Shown: positions 10,886-21,059 of the stretch, in pieces
Layout of the letters: each line of letters begins with the position of its first letter
Numbering within the stretch: position 1 is the stretch's first letter
NCBI RefSeq assembly: GCF_018294505.1
Contig: NC_057796.1
Span: 189,499,597-189,563,596 of the forward strand
Length of the DNA stretch: 64,000 bases
Direction: 5' to 3'
From: Triticum aestivum
Lineage: Eukaryota > Streptophyta > Magnoliopsida > Poales > Poaceae
Program-made: the position numbers and the translations under genes
The notes under the pieces: model-generated
What the model saw: only the letters and a program-made list of their open reading frames with translations
Told to the model about the DNA's origin: nothing
The model's database searches: none

Positions 10886-11898
10886 ACCCCGTCGTAGTAC
10901 CGAAGAAAGGTGGGAAGGAACGGATGTGCGTCGACTTCACCAACCTTAACAAAGCTTGCCCCCAAGATCCGTTCCCCCTTCCGCGCATCGATCAAATCGT
11001 CGACTCCACCGCTGAGTGCGACTTGCTATGTTCCCTGGATGCGTTCTCTAGATACCACCAAATCAAGATGGCGGTGGAGGATGTGGAGAAGACGGCCTTC
11101 CTGACACCATGCGGGGTGTATTGCTACACCTGCATGCCCTTCGGTCTGTGCAACGCGGGCGGAACCTTTCAGCGGCTGATGCACATCGCCTTGGGGCGGC
11201 AGCTCGGTAGGAACACAGAGGCCTACATTGATGACATAGTGGTCAAATCTCGCGAGGCGAGGACATTGATTCAAGACTTGGAAGAGACCTTTGAGAGCTT
11301 GTGCCGGGTGAACTTGAGGCTTAACTCGGAGAAGTGCGTGTTTGGCGTCCCCTCCGGCAAGCTACTAGGGTTCCTCGTATCCCACGGAGGGATCAAGGCG
11401 AACCCGAAGAAGATCAAGGCCATCGAAGAGATGAGCCCTCCACAGACCCTCAAGGAGATGCAAAAGCTAGCAGGGCGGGTGACCGCTTTAGGGCGTTTCG
11501 TCTCCAAGCTACGCGAGCGCGCCTTACCCTTCTTTAAGCTCATGAAGAAGAAGGGCCCCTTCGAGCGAACCCCGGAGGCCGACCGGGCCTTCCAAGGCCT
11601 CCAGAAATACCTCACCAGCCCCCCGGTGATAGTGCCACCGCGGCCTCTTGAGCCTCTGGTACTCTACCTTGCCGCCACCCCGTACTCCGCCAGCGCGGCG
11701 CTGGTGGCGGTTCGGGAGGAGCGCCAAGACAAGGGTGTGCCGCGCCAAGCCAGAGCTGATGCAGCGCAGGGTCAGGAAGGCGCAGCAGAGCCATCAGCGG
11801 CGGAAGACCAAGCTCAGCAGGGCAACATCGCAGAAGCTCCTGAGGATGGTCAGGTCTCAGGAAACCCTCCACCTCAGGATATGCCACAATCTCCGTAG
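10882..11898 (+). pseudogene. Reverse transcriptase and start of RNase H, Tat pol (broken)
   Basis: The frame opens at the truncation point inside RT and runs 338 codons to an in-frame TAG at 11896-11898. RT motifs are clear: VPKKGGKERMCVDF near the start, catalytic Asp in SLDAFSRYHQI (residue 53), PFGL (86-89), and the active-site YIDD at 115-118 followed by IVVKS. After the thumb (PPQTLKEMQKLAGRV) comes the connection and the start of RNase H (LYLAATPYSASAALVAV). A low-complexity Ala/Gln/Glu linker precedes the stop. The next frame is in the same phase, so a single nonsense change separates them. The RT fingers are missing because the element is 5'-truncated. The product would not be active. 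Confidence 0.9.
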
Positions 11899-11916
11899 GA
11901 CCAGAGCCTCGACAGT

Positions 11917-13830
11917 GTGCCAGCCCTCGTCGAGCAACCGGTGTACTTCATCAGCACCGTACTGCGGGACGCGAGGGCGCGCTACCCCATGCCGCAAAAG
12001 CTCCTGCTCGCAGTCTTGGTGGCCTCGCGCAAGCTGCGACACTACTTCCAGGGCCACCCCATCAAGGTCATCTCATCTTACCCATTGGAGATGGTACTCA
12101 GGAGCCCAAACTCAGCCGGAAGGGTTGCTGAATGGAACATCGAGCTGCAAGCATTCCAACTGGAGTTCAGCACTACCAGGGTCATCAAGGGAGCCGCGCT
12201 CACCGATTTTGTGGCGGAATGGACAGATGCCCCGGCTCTTGAGGAAGGAGAAGACCGGTCCACCTCCCCAGGAAGTGAGGAACCAGACGGCTGGGACATG
12301 TATTTCGATGGCGCCTTCGCGCACCAGGGCGCGGGGGCTGGAGCAGTGCTCATCTCGCCCACTCAGGACAAGCTGTACTACGCCGTGCAACTCTGCTTCC
12401 AGCACGGCGAGAAGGTCTCCAACAATATCGCAGAATACGAAGGCCTCATAGCTAGCCTGAAGGCTGCGGCGGCTCTGGGGGTGAGGCACCTTATCGTCAA
12501 GGGCGACTCGCAGCTCCTCGTCAACTTCTCCAACAAAGTGTACGAGCCGAAGGACGAGCACATGGAGGCCTACCTTGCGGAGGTGCGCAAGATGGAAAAG
12601 CAGTTCTCGAGCCTGGAGCTGCGGCACGTGCCCCGGGGCACCAACAAGGAAGCCGACGACATCGCCAAGAGAGCATCCAAGCGGCAACCGCAAGAGCCTG
12701 GCGTCTTCGAAGAGCGGCTCTTCAAGCCATCAGCTACGCCACCTCTTTCAAGCACGACTCAGCCTCGGGAGGAGCTCCCACAGCCCCCGGCCACGGGAGC
12801 CCCAGCCTGCGGCCCAACCTCAGGAGCTCGACTGCTCTTGGCGCTCGAGCCCCAGGAGGAGTGCTGGACCAAGGAATTCAAGAAGTACCTGATGCATGGG
12901 ACGCTGCCGGAGAAGGAAGAAGACGTAGAGCGCGTGGCCCGACAGGCCACGGCATACTGCATTCAAGACGATGAGTTGTACAGGAAATGGCCAAACAAAG
13001 TCACGCTGCGCTGCATCTCCAGCGATCAAGGAAGGGAGTTGCTGATTGACATACACGGCGGGGACTGTGGACATCACTCATCGTCAAGGACCCTCGTCGG
13101 CAAAGCCTTCCGCAGCGGATTCTATTGGCCTACGGCACTCAACGATGCAGCCGAGCTGGTGAAGTCCTGCGAAGCTTGCCAATTCCACACCAAGCAAATC
13201 CATCAGCCTGCTCAGGGCCTCCAAACCATTCCGCTCACATGGCCATTCGCGGTCTGGGGGCTGGACATCTTAGGCTCGTTCCCACGAGCGCCAGGGGGCT
13301 ACCGCTATCTCCACGTCGCCATCGACAAGTTCACCAAGTGGGCGGAAGTGGAAGCCGCCCATACCATTCCAGCCGGCTCTGCTATCAAGTTCATCAAGGG
13401 CCTCGTGAGCCGCTTCGGGGTCCCCAACCGCATCATCACAGATAACGGCTCGCAGTTTACTAGTAACCTCTTCAAAACCTACTGTGCTAACCTTGGAACG
13501 CAGATCTGCTACGCTTCGGTGGCTCACCCCAAGAGCAATGGTCAGGCCGAACGCGCTAACGGTGAGGTCCTGAGGGGTCTCAAGACCAGGACCTTCAAGA
13601 AGAAGCTGGAGGCCTGCAGCAGGGGCTGGCATGACGAACTCCAGTCCGTGTTGTGGTCCATCCGTACCATCGCTACCAAGCCAACAGGCGAGACTCCATT
13701 CTTCCTTGTCTACGAAGCCGAAGCAGTCCTCCCTCACGAGGTCAAGCATCGCTCCGCGCGGGTCTTGGCATTCGACGAAACGCAGCAGGACGCCATGCGG
13801 GGGAGGAACGCCGATGCGAAGCCGCATTGA
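11917..13830 (+). pseudogene. RNase H (dual) and integrase, Tat pol (frameshifted at end)
   Basis: These 637 codons continue the RT frame after the TAG. Residues 9-60 complete the first RNase H. Residues 125-250 form a second RNase H with acidic positions in MYFDGAF (D131), NNIAEYEG (E173), KGDSQLL (D197) and ADDIA. Then comes the integrase zinc finger (His380, His387, Cys418, Cys421) and the catalytic core with D450 (GLDILG), D509 (ITDNGSQF) and E545 (QAERANGE), correctly spaced for D,D-35-E. The dual RNase H puts it in the Tat clade. The reading frame is lost near 13800 and ends in an out-of-frame stop at 13828-13830. The C-terminal part of integrase lies in another frame. Confidence 0.92.
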
Positions 13831-14084
13831 GGGCGGCAAGGTACCAACAAGCGCTGCGGCGGTATCACTACCGCAACATCCGCTCTAGGACGCCCGAGGT
13901 GGGCGACCTCGTCCTGAGGCAGGTCCTCTGCAGGGAAGGGCTACACAAGCTTTCGCCCATGTGGGAGGGCCCATTCAGGGTCGTCCATGTATCCAGGCCG
14001 GGTGCAGCGCGCCTAGAGACGCGGGACGGGATACCCATCCAAAACGCCTGGAACATCCAGCACCTCCGGAAGTTCTATCCATGA
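13815..14084 (+). pseudogene. Integrase C-terminal part, displaced by a frameshift
   Basis: In the frame that starts at multiples of three, the sequence from about 13815 encodes the remainder of integrase: an Ala/Arg-rich helix with YQQALRRYH, then an SH3-like GPY/F module (VGDLVLR, LSPMWEGPFRV, QNAWNIQHLRKFYP) ending at the stop 14082-14084. This is the normal C-terminus of plant Tat pol proteins. The frame change lies at roughly 13795-13815, inside a G-rich run, so one small indel explains it. Confidence 0.8.
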
Positions 14085-14549
14085 AGCAAGGCCTAGAGCC
14101 TGAGAAGAAAGGCCCAGAGCCTGTGAAGAAGGCCCGGTGCCTGTGAAGAATCACCGCCCGTGGCACTCTCACGTAATAATGAGTGGGGCTGTACACGCCC
14201 CGGAGTCTCAGGAGCGCCGGCCTCAGGCCCTGGGGCTCCCTCCCACGCCTAGTGGACAGCACTTAGCTCCGCGCTGGTGAGAAGACTTGAAGACTAGATT
14301 AGGTGTCGGATGCGGCTTTTCATTTGCTTTCCCTAGTTGGCTCGCTTTTCCTTAATCGGAGTTGCTCTTGGTGTTCGTTGCTGATTTGGTTCCCTAGCCT
14401 TTTACCGCTTTTTTCAGCTCTAGTTTGCTCATGTTCTCTCTCTCGCATACCTCGTGAGGGGGCTAGGCAGGTGCCCTCGTGAGCATTTCTCTTCTCTTTG
14501 CCTTCTCGCGAGCCACCCTCGTTCGAGCCTGGAAGCTGGCACATCTCTC

Positions 14550-15677
14550 CTAATCCGTGCCCCTCGGGTACTGCGATACAAGGCGCCAAGTCAAGGCTTG
14601 GGTGGACGGCAAATCCTTTAGTGCACCCCCTAACGAATTTTTTGCAGTTTCCGAGCAACGCAGACACCACGTGAGGGAAAGGGCGTCCCAAACACACCAG
14701 GTTAAGTTATCTTTGCGCAAAATAACAACACGGCATGGGAACGACACGCACAGTGCATTAACCAAAGAACCACAGTTCGATACACGCCCCTCTGGGCCCA
14801 TACTGGTTTCGTTTTCCGATGCAGGAAGAAAGAAAAAGCGAAGCAAAGCATCGTTGCAGCAATCCGCAGAGGTAGGCCCTTGGCGATGCCCCGAGCCTAG
14901 CCAGACCCCTCCTCGCGCTTCACGGAGGCATGACGACGAGATGACCCGCTGCCTCCTTCGAAGCGGGCGCGGCGGCTGGTCGTAGCCACCGCTGCTGGAG
15001 CTGTCACCGGAGGAAGAGCCGCCGTAGCTGGAGGAGACACGGTCGCCGCCGAGGGCAGGCTCGCCCTCGTCCTCATCGCGACCATCACCAAGGCCGAGCA
15101 CCTCCTCACCGTCATTCGTCTCGGGGCAGCACCCTGCGCGGCGACCATCTTCCCCGAACACCCTCACATAGAGGGTCGATTCACCATCGTACCTAAAGTG
15201 GAGGTTGCACCGCCTGCCCAGGCCGCGCGCGCGGGCGAGCGTCTGCAAGCCGCGGGCCAGGGCTATGTTGCCTACGGCGGAAGTCTCGACCGCAACCCAA
15301 GAGGCCCTGCTGCAGCTGCCGTCCGCCTGCAGCCAGAGCCCGCCCGGACCAGAGGCCGGCAATTCACCGGCCAAGAGGCGCGGAAGTTGGAGCCAGTTGC
15401 CGGCCGGGCTCTCCGACCAGACAACGAACTCCGGTGACACCTCAGCTGAATGGAAGTGCGGGCGGGGAGGCCGCGCCACCATCGCGCGCCTCCCCTCATC
15501 GGCTGAACCACCATGGATGGGACGATCCCCTCCGCGTGCCGCGGCGCCACCTTGACGGTGGGCCACGGCGGGGGTCGCGCGTGCTTGCGCAGACGGCCGC
15601 GGCCGCGCTTGGGCGCCGGGGAACCGGCGCCCTCGCGAGGGGCCTTTCCTTTCTCGGCGGCAGAGAACTTCTTTCAT
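14550..15677 (-). CDS. Antisense accessory ORF with a B3-like domain in a Tat element
   Basis: On the strand opposite pol, between integrase and the 3' LTR, an open frame reaches from beyond 15900 down to 14550. The best ATG is at 15677, giving 375 residues. The N-terminus is basic (about residues 1-70). A region at about 75-180 reads like a plant B3 DNA-binding domain: a beta-strand start (PEFVVWSE), LPRLLAGELP, a central strand pair, ARGLQTLARARGL in the helix position, and the closing LHFRYDGESTLYVRVF. An acidic stretch and a Ser/Gly-rich run follow (SSSYGGSSSGDSSSSGGY). The last ~130 residues look unlike protein and may be intron or 3' UTR read through. Antisense accessory genes in this position are known from maize Grande. 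The B3 assignment is mine and based on pattern only. Confidence 0.6.
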   Translation of the reverse strand: MKEVLCRRERKGPSRGRRFPGAQARPRPSAQARATPAVAHRQGGAAARGGDRPIHGGSADEGRRAMVARPPRPHFHSAEVSPEFVVWSESPAGNWLQLPRLLAGELPASGPGGLWLQADGSCSRASWVAVETSAVGNIALARGLQTLARARGLGRRCNLHFRYDGESTLYVRVFGEDGRRAGCCPETNDGEEVLGLGDGRDEDEGEPALGGDRVSSSYGGSSSGDSSSSGGYDQPPRPLRRRQRVISSSCLREARGGVWLGSGHRQGPTSADCCNDALLRFFFLPASENETSMGPEGRVSNCGSLVNALCVSFPCRVVILRKDNLTWCVWDALSLTWCLRCSETAKNSLGGALKDLPSTQALTWRLVSQYPRGTD

Positions 15678-16012
15678 GGCGCCATCGATGGCACTGCAAG
15701 CAGTGGAGCAGAGAAGCAAGAAAGCGAGGAAGAGATGGGAAACGGGGGCTCCGCCCCCTCCCCATTTGTAGCAAGAGAAGGCCAACCGGCGTCTCCCACG
15801 ATCGCAGGTAATGATGGTTTTCCTTGCATGTCGCAGGGACTTGTCAAGTCGTGCAGTTGCCGAGGCAGCGTGGGGAAGCGGAGACGCCCACGTCCAATCA
15901 ACCGCCACGCGTGAACCGAGGCCGCAGGCTTTTGGGGCTTGCGGTGCTCCGAACTTGACCCTTGGCTTCGCCGCGAAGCCAAGCCCGAGCGCACCTTGGG
16001 CCCGGGGGCTAC

Positions 16013-16916
16013 TGTCGGTGTTCTGGGAACGGGGGTCCCCAGACTTTCCTACCTGTGGCCCACAGCATGGCCAAGCAGCAGGCCGTACGGCCCATCTTCG
16101 TCAACAAGGCACTCAAGACCCCCTCGCGCGGGTCCAAGCCTCACGAGGCGGACGACGCAAGACCTCCTCTAGAGTGGCCTAGCCAAGCAGGCTCACGAGG
16201 AGCGGAGATATCAAGGCGAGGCAAACCTCACGAGGCTCTCGTGACGTGAGCCATGACGAACGGTGCCAGGTGGGTGCCAGGCGGGCGCCAGTGCGTGCAG
16301 CGTCCCTATTTCCTCTTTGGTGCTAAGGAGGCCAGCGCAGGCGAAGAGTACTGAGGCATCAGGCAAAGGTTGCCATATTGGTGCAACGAGACCAAGACCA
16401 GGAGGACGGCAAGGCGGAGGTCATCGTGGATCCCAAGACGGAGTCACCCCAGACCTTTTCGCAGGCGAAGACCGCTTTTGTCAGGATAACTTGTACTAGC
16501 TGTCCCCCTTCAAATTTGCCCGCCGTTGTTGGCTCCCTTCCCGCTCGATATTTGGGAAGAGGACCAGGGCCTCTATAAATAGGACTAGCCACCACAGTAG
16601 GAGGCAACTGAGCCCAAACTAGTTCAGATCATCCTCAACCACACAAGCACAAGAACACCTCAACCTTAGGAGGTTGTTCTTCCCCTGTACTGTTCATCAT
16701 CAGCCCAAGAGGCAATCCACCACCACACTGGAGTAGGGTATTACACCACAACGGTGGCCCGAAACAGTATAAACCTCGTGTCTTTCTGTGTTGCGAGTTC
16801 GTTGAGTTCGTCCGCGAGATCTTAGCGAGCTAGAGCGTAGATCGGTAGGAGGGAGAGACTTCGCGCGCACCCCAGTGTTTGAACCTTAAGGGTTTGCCGG
16901 AACCCCACATCCGACA
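16013..16916 (+). mobile_element. 3' LTR of the Tat element
   Basis: The 904-base LTR starts TGTCGGTGTTCTGGG directly after a purine-rich ggcccgggggctac and ends AACCCCACATCCGACA, so both ends form the TGTCGG...CCGACA inverted pair. A TATA box TATAAATA lies at 16573-16580, which would drive transcription. The adjacent sequence from 16917 belongs to another element. Confidence 0.85.
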
Positions 16917-18846
16917 CCCGCACCCCGGGTTGTTTGCCCCGGACCACCCCGGGTGCCCGCAGCCCTTACCCTCAGGCCTCTTCTTCTGCCCAACCTCGCT
17001 AACCACCCCGGGCACCCGCACCCCCGAACCCCGGGCAGCCGCACCCCCCCCCCCCCGAATCAGCCCACCAACAAAAACCGTTTCGGCCATAAGTTTCACT
17101 CCTGGAGTCCGATTTTGACGTTCTTTAGCTCCTTGAGTAGCTATTGACATTCCCCATCAATCTAGATAGGTTCTAGCACCATTTTACTCCATCAAAATTT
17201 TGGCATTTTGGCATCTTTGCCTAGGCCATCCACCATTTCATCCGCAGAACCACCATAGCTTTCCGCAACCTAACCCATTTAGTTCCATAGAGCATTTGTG
17301 GTTACTTGAGGGGTGACTTGAGTCTCCTAAGGTGTTTCGGCTACTTAGGGACGGTCGCTTCGTCATCAACCATCAGCACCTCTTCCGCATTGCTAACTCC
17401 GGAACCACCTACGCATTACGCTACCACCATTGGACATTTTCCTTTGAGATTTTGAGTTTGCGGTTTTTCCGTTTCCTAGGGTGTTTCGGCTAACTAGGAA
17501 CGGTTCGACATCGACAACACCGCCGCTCACCTTCTACAAGGAATCGACATCGACCACTTCACCATTTTCACACCGTAACCGTAAGCAACAACGGTAACCT
17601 CTATATCATCTTGGTATCGTGGTATCCCATCATTGTACATTCTTGCCATTACATTGTTAACCCCTTAGCCCATTTTGCGTCACTTGCCTATCGAGACTAG
17701 CCATTGAGTATTGCCGGCAACGTTACTTGTGCACATTAGTGATCCGTACCTTCCATTGCATACATACCATATCATATTGGTATCATCTTGGTACCATATC
17801 ATCTCTTGTGTCACAAGATTGTTCCCGCATATACAAAATTGCTATCTTGGGTTGTGCATTTCGCATAGTGGCCATATAAAAAAGAATAAGCTTTTACGCA
17901 AAAGAAAAAGAGAGCAAAGAGCTTGTAAACAATAGCCATAACATCATACCACATTGCACATAAGATTGTCATATCCGATCATCTTGGATCATATTGAGAA
18001 GAACACCAGGAACATCATACTTGGGATAGGAAGCTCATACATTTTGCATCTTATAGGTTCTGCACAAGTGTCGTATCCGCCTACTGAGAAATTGTGCAAG
18101 CGTCTCTCTAGAGTTGTGCAACACGAGCGTTTTCCGTGGATTCCACATTTTGTGCTCATTCCATGGTTGCACGACCCCATTTATCTATCCGTGTGTGTGT
18201 TTCTGTGTGCCACATATTGCTATTGGTCTACTTGTTTCACTTGCGAATTTGTGAATCTTTTCCAACATTATTGACTCTTGCTAACTTTTGCATCAAATTT
18301 TTGTGCCACTCTCCTCACCGAGCTCCACCATAAGCCTTACTTGTGTAGGTGTGAGAATTGACAAGATCCGGTACCAATTGTGCTATTTCCTTGATACATT
18401 ATTGAGTGATCATTGATCCATCTTCAACATTGGAAAGGTACATTTGGTCTAGTTCTTTCCTTTCTTCCACTTACATTTTCTCGGTCTTATGATGGATAGG
18501 CAAGGGATTTCATCTCCGGTCTTCCACGACAACGACGGCGCGAACAACTAGATCACCAAAACGTCCATCTTCGGACTACAACAAGTTGGACGCAAAATTG
18601 GATGACATCCGACACGTGTGGGCCAACTACAAGTCTTCTTCCTCTTTGTCATCTTCAAGGTGGATACCCTCCAGTCACAAGTCTCCGAAATAGCCACACG
18701 ATGAGAGTACCACGCGGCACCGTCATCATCTTCGAGACGACCGCCAAGACGACCGCAAGCCCAAGGTGTATGGCGACGACGAGCGCCATCGACTACAACA
18801 ACACCGTCACCACCGAGAGGAAGCTGCGGCTACTACCACCACTTAG
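16917..18846 (+). mobile_element. Left part of an unassigned gypsy-like element, non-coding
   Basis: A GC-rich segment (16917-17060) with repeated CCCCGGGTGCCCG-like motifs and a run of 14 C resembles the GC-rich part of the putative LTR at 26640-26990. It is followed by about 1.7 kb of non-coding sequence without a recognisable primer site. I see repeated CACC/CATC-rich wording but no conserved ORF. The short ORFs at 17711-18333 lack any family signal. The element continues through the acidic ORF and, after the inserted CACTA, to about 27449. The family looks familiar from Triticeae, but I cannot name it safely. Confidence 0.5.
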
Positions 18847-19540
18847 GCATCTTCGCCAAGTGTTATCAAGCCATCTTCGCCTTTGGATGTACGACATCTT
18901 CGCCTACCTCCGACGAGTACGCCTACATCGGCCTTCATCCACGGCGACGGTGACGAGATGATCGAGCATGGGATTTTCCCTTCGGTCATGGAGGAGAGCG
19001 ATGATGTGCCATCTTCGGCCTTCGTCCACGGCGACGACGATGAGATGGTTGAGCATGGGATTTTCACTTCGACCACGGCGACATATGATGACTTGAGTGA
19101 CTTGTGCCACCATATTGACAGTGAGAGTGACTTCACCAATAGCCCCATATATGATGAGTTGCCACAATTCCCATGTGAGGAGAGCCACAACCCCCACCAC
19201 TTGAGTGAGATGAGTGACTCCACCATATGTGACATTGAGTGCACCTATTTTGAGGGAGTGAGTGAACCACCACATAGAGAGAGTGTGATAGTTGATTGGG
19301 CATGTGAGGCCACTATGATTTCTAACGACTTAACCTCTACCTCTATTGTGTCTTCTCCTACGGTGCTAGGTCCCATATATGATGATGCGCCGATCCCTGA
19401 CGACTTCGTCCTCCCTTTGGACAAGACGATGGCCATGGTGGAATATGATGCACCCCCCACATGGTTCCATCATGATGAAGATGATGACCACCATGTGGTC
19501 TTTGCCACCTCACCTACACCACTTGAGTGGAATGAACAAG
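18847..19540 (+). pseudogene. Acidic ORF of the gypsy-like element, left part, split by CACTA
   Basis: The frame is open from the codon after an in-frame TAG at 18844. The first in-frame ATG is at 18958. It encodes an Asp/Glu/His/Ser-rich protein with duplicated modules: FIHGDGDEMIEHGIF and, about 35 residues later, FVHGDDDEMVEHGIF. No enzymatic domain is seen. It is cut at 19540 by the CACTA element, whose terminal bases add only a few codons before a stop at 19561-19563. The same phase resumes at 24392. The inserted length (element plus duplicated AAG) is 4851 bases, a multiple of three. The protein resembles in style the acidic ORF at 2610-3581. Its function is unknown. Confidence 0.55.
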
Positions 19541-19561
19541 CACTACTAGGAAAAGGGCTAT

Positions 19562-19870
19562 AGATGGAATGGCCACTAATGGCGCACCAGACATGTGGTG
19601 CGCCATTGCTATATAGCAATGGCGCACCATGTGCTGGTGCGCCATTAGTGTGAAAGACACTAATGGCGCACCAGACAAACAGTGCGCCATTAGTAACAAA
19701 TTTTTTATTATTTTATTTTTCCAAACATACTAATGGCGCACCAGGACACAGTGCGCCATTACTAGTTCTAACTAGTAATGGCGCACCAGGACACAGTGCG
19801 CCACTACTATATTTTTTATTTTTTATTTTTTTCCAAAACTACTAATGGCACACCAGGGAACAGTGCACCA
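19562..19870. repeat. Left subterminal palindrome array of the CACTA element
   Basis: At least five units each pair ACTAATGGCGCACCA with a following TG(G)TGCGCCATTA, separated by 4-20 bases, so each can fold into a hairpin. The units lie near 19575, 19617, 19669, 19730 and 19774, with a degraded one at 19842. The same motif recurs at 20985-21055. Such arrays are the likely transposase-binding sites. Confidence 0.85.
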
Positions 19871-20342
19871 TTACTAGCGATCCCCCTCCATCTCGATCGC
19901 TATTCCACCTCGCCAGATCCGGCCCCCCTCGCCGCCGAGCACCCCCCGCACCCTCTACCCCGCTCCACCGGGTGCCGCCGCCGACCCCCCGCACCCTCCC
20001 CCGCTCCACCGCCGCCGACGACCCACCGCACCCTTCCCTGCTCCACCGCCGCCGCCGATGACCCACCGCACCCTCCCCCGCTCCACCGCCGCCGCCGACC
20101 CACCGCACCCTAGCTCCCCTGCTCCACCGCCGCCGATGACCCACCGCACCCTCCCCGGCCCGCTCCACCGCCGCCGACGACCCCCTGCACCCTCTCCGGC
20201 CTGCTCCACCGTCACAAATGAATGCTATAGCTAATTCCTCCCTCTCCCTCGCCAGTTCCCCTTCGTCCCTCTCCCCCGCGCCAGTTCCTCTCCGTCCGCT
20301 CCCAATCCGCGCCCCCGCCGCCTCCCTCTCCCCATCCTCCCC

Positions 20343-20560
20343 TCCGACCCCACCCCACTCTCGCCGGAGCAGCGCCGCAGGGCCGACACCAACCTCGCCC
20401 TCGCCCGCGCGCGCCGCAACCTCCGCCTCGCATTCAACAGCTACACATTCTACACCGAGGACAAGGACATGAAGGGCGATGGTTATCAGAACTCCGGGGT
20501 AACGATGGAATCCTACACCGGTAACGACAAGGACAGAGCACCCCCCGCAACCCCCGACGA
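20343..20560 (+). pseudogene. Possible captured gene fragment in the CACTA element
   Basis: One frame through this GC-rich segment gives a peptide of non-compositional character: an Arg/Ala-rich helix-like stretch (LSPEQRRRADTNLALARARR) followed by LRLAFNSYTFYTEDKDM and GYQNSGVTMESYTGNDKD. The other frames are purely Pro/Arg/Ser. It sits between two stretches of CACCGCCGCCGA-type simple repeat that fill 19960-20215 and 20535-20610. I do not recognise the parent gene. No start, stop or splice context supports an expressed product, so I regard it as a transduplicated exon piece. Confidence 0.3.
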
Positions 20561-20610
20561 CCCCCCGCACCCTCCCCCGCTCCACCGCCGCCGAGCACCC
20601 CCCGCACCCT

Positions 20611-20829
20611 GTTTTTATAAAAATTATTACTATTTTTATAAAAAAATATTACTGTTATGATTTAAACAAGTTTCAACATATTTAAACACAAATAAATATC
20701 AAACAACATTTTAAATGCATTTTTTATAAAAATTATTACTGTTTTTATAAAAAATTATTACTGTTATGATTTAAACAAGTTTGAACATATTTAAACACAA
20801 ATAAATATCAAACAGCATTTTAAATGCAT
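20611..20829. repeat. Tandem duplication of an AT-rich ~110-bp unit
   Basis: Copy 1 (20611-20719) and copy 2 (20720-20829) share the same series: TTTTTATAAAAATTATTACT, then GTTATGATTTAAACAAG, then CACAAATAAATATCAAACA and ending TTTTAAATGCA. They differ by only a few bases, which implies a fairly recent duplication. Confidence 0.9.
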
Positions 20830-20831
20830 AA

Positions 20832-20912
20832 AAAAAATTGGGGAGCCTGGGAATCGAACCCAGGACCTCCTAGTGTGTGTGCTGCGTGCTGACCAGTCGG
20901 GCTAGTGGGCGT
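20832..20912 (-). other. tRNA-like relic with Pol III A and B boxes
   Basis: On the minus strand an A-box-like TAGCCCGACTGG is followed about 36 bases later by a perfect B box GGTTCGATTCC. This sits in a five-pair T-arm (CTGGG/CCCAG) and is followed by GCTCCCC and a run of eight T, as after a Pol III gene. The 5' acceptor half does not pair with GCTCCCC and no anticodon arm forms, so it is not a working tRNA. The A-box end (gaccagtcgggctag) is repeated at 20947-20965. It may be a tRNA-derived or SINE-like relic. Confidence 0.4.
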
Positions 20913-21059
20913 GTTCTGATGGAGATAGGGTTAGGTGGGATATAACCTGACCAGTCGGGCTAGTAAGTAAAACAAAATTCTCATGACGCACCAGGGGGAG
21001 GTGCGCCATTAGAATCGACGTACTTATGGCGCACCAGGGGGAGGTGCGCCATTAGAATT

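Larger units (their letters stand above)
10886..16916 (+). mobile_element. 5'-truncated Tat-clade Ty3/gypsy retrotransposon
   Basis: The element keeps part of RT, both RNase H regions and integrase, a 2 kb region carrying an antisense ORF, and a 3' LTR. The 5' LTR, gag, protease and RT N-terminus are gone. A second, archaeal-type RNase H after the ordinary one, and a long segment between integrase and LTR, are hallmarks of the Tat clade. The polypurine-like run ggcccgggggctac sits directly before the LTR. Since the 5' part is missing, no TSD can be checked. The left junction carries the 20-bp duplication described separately. Confidence 0.85.

Noticed and set aside
20832..20912. Functional tRNA gene
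   Set aside because: Acceptor stem and anticodon arm do not form. Only the T-arm and box motifs fit, so it is listed as a relic.
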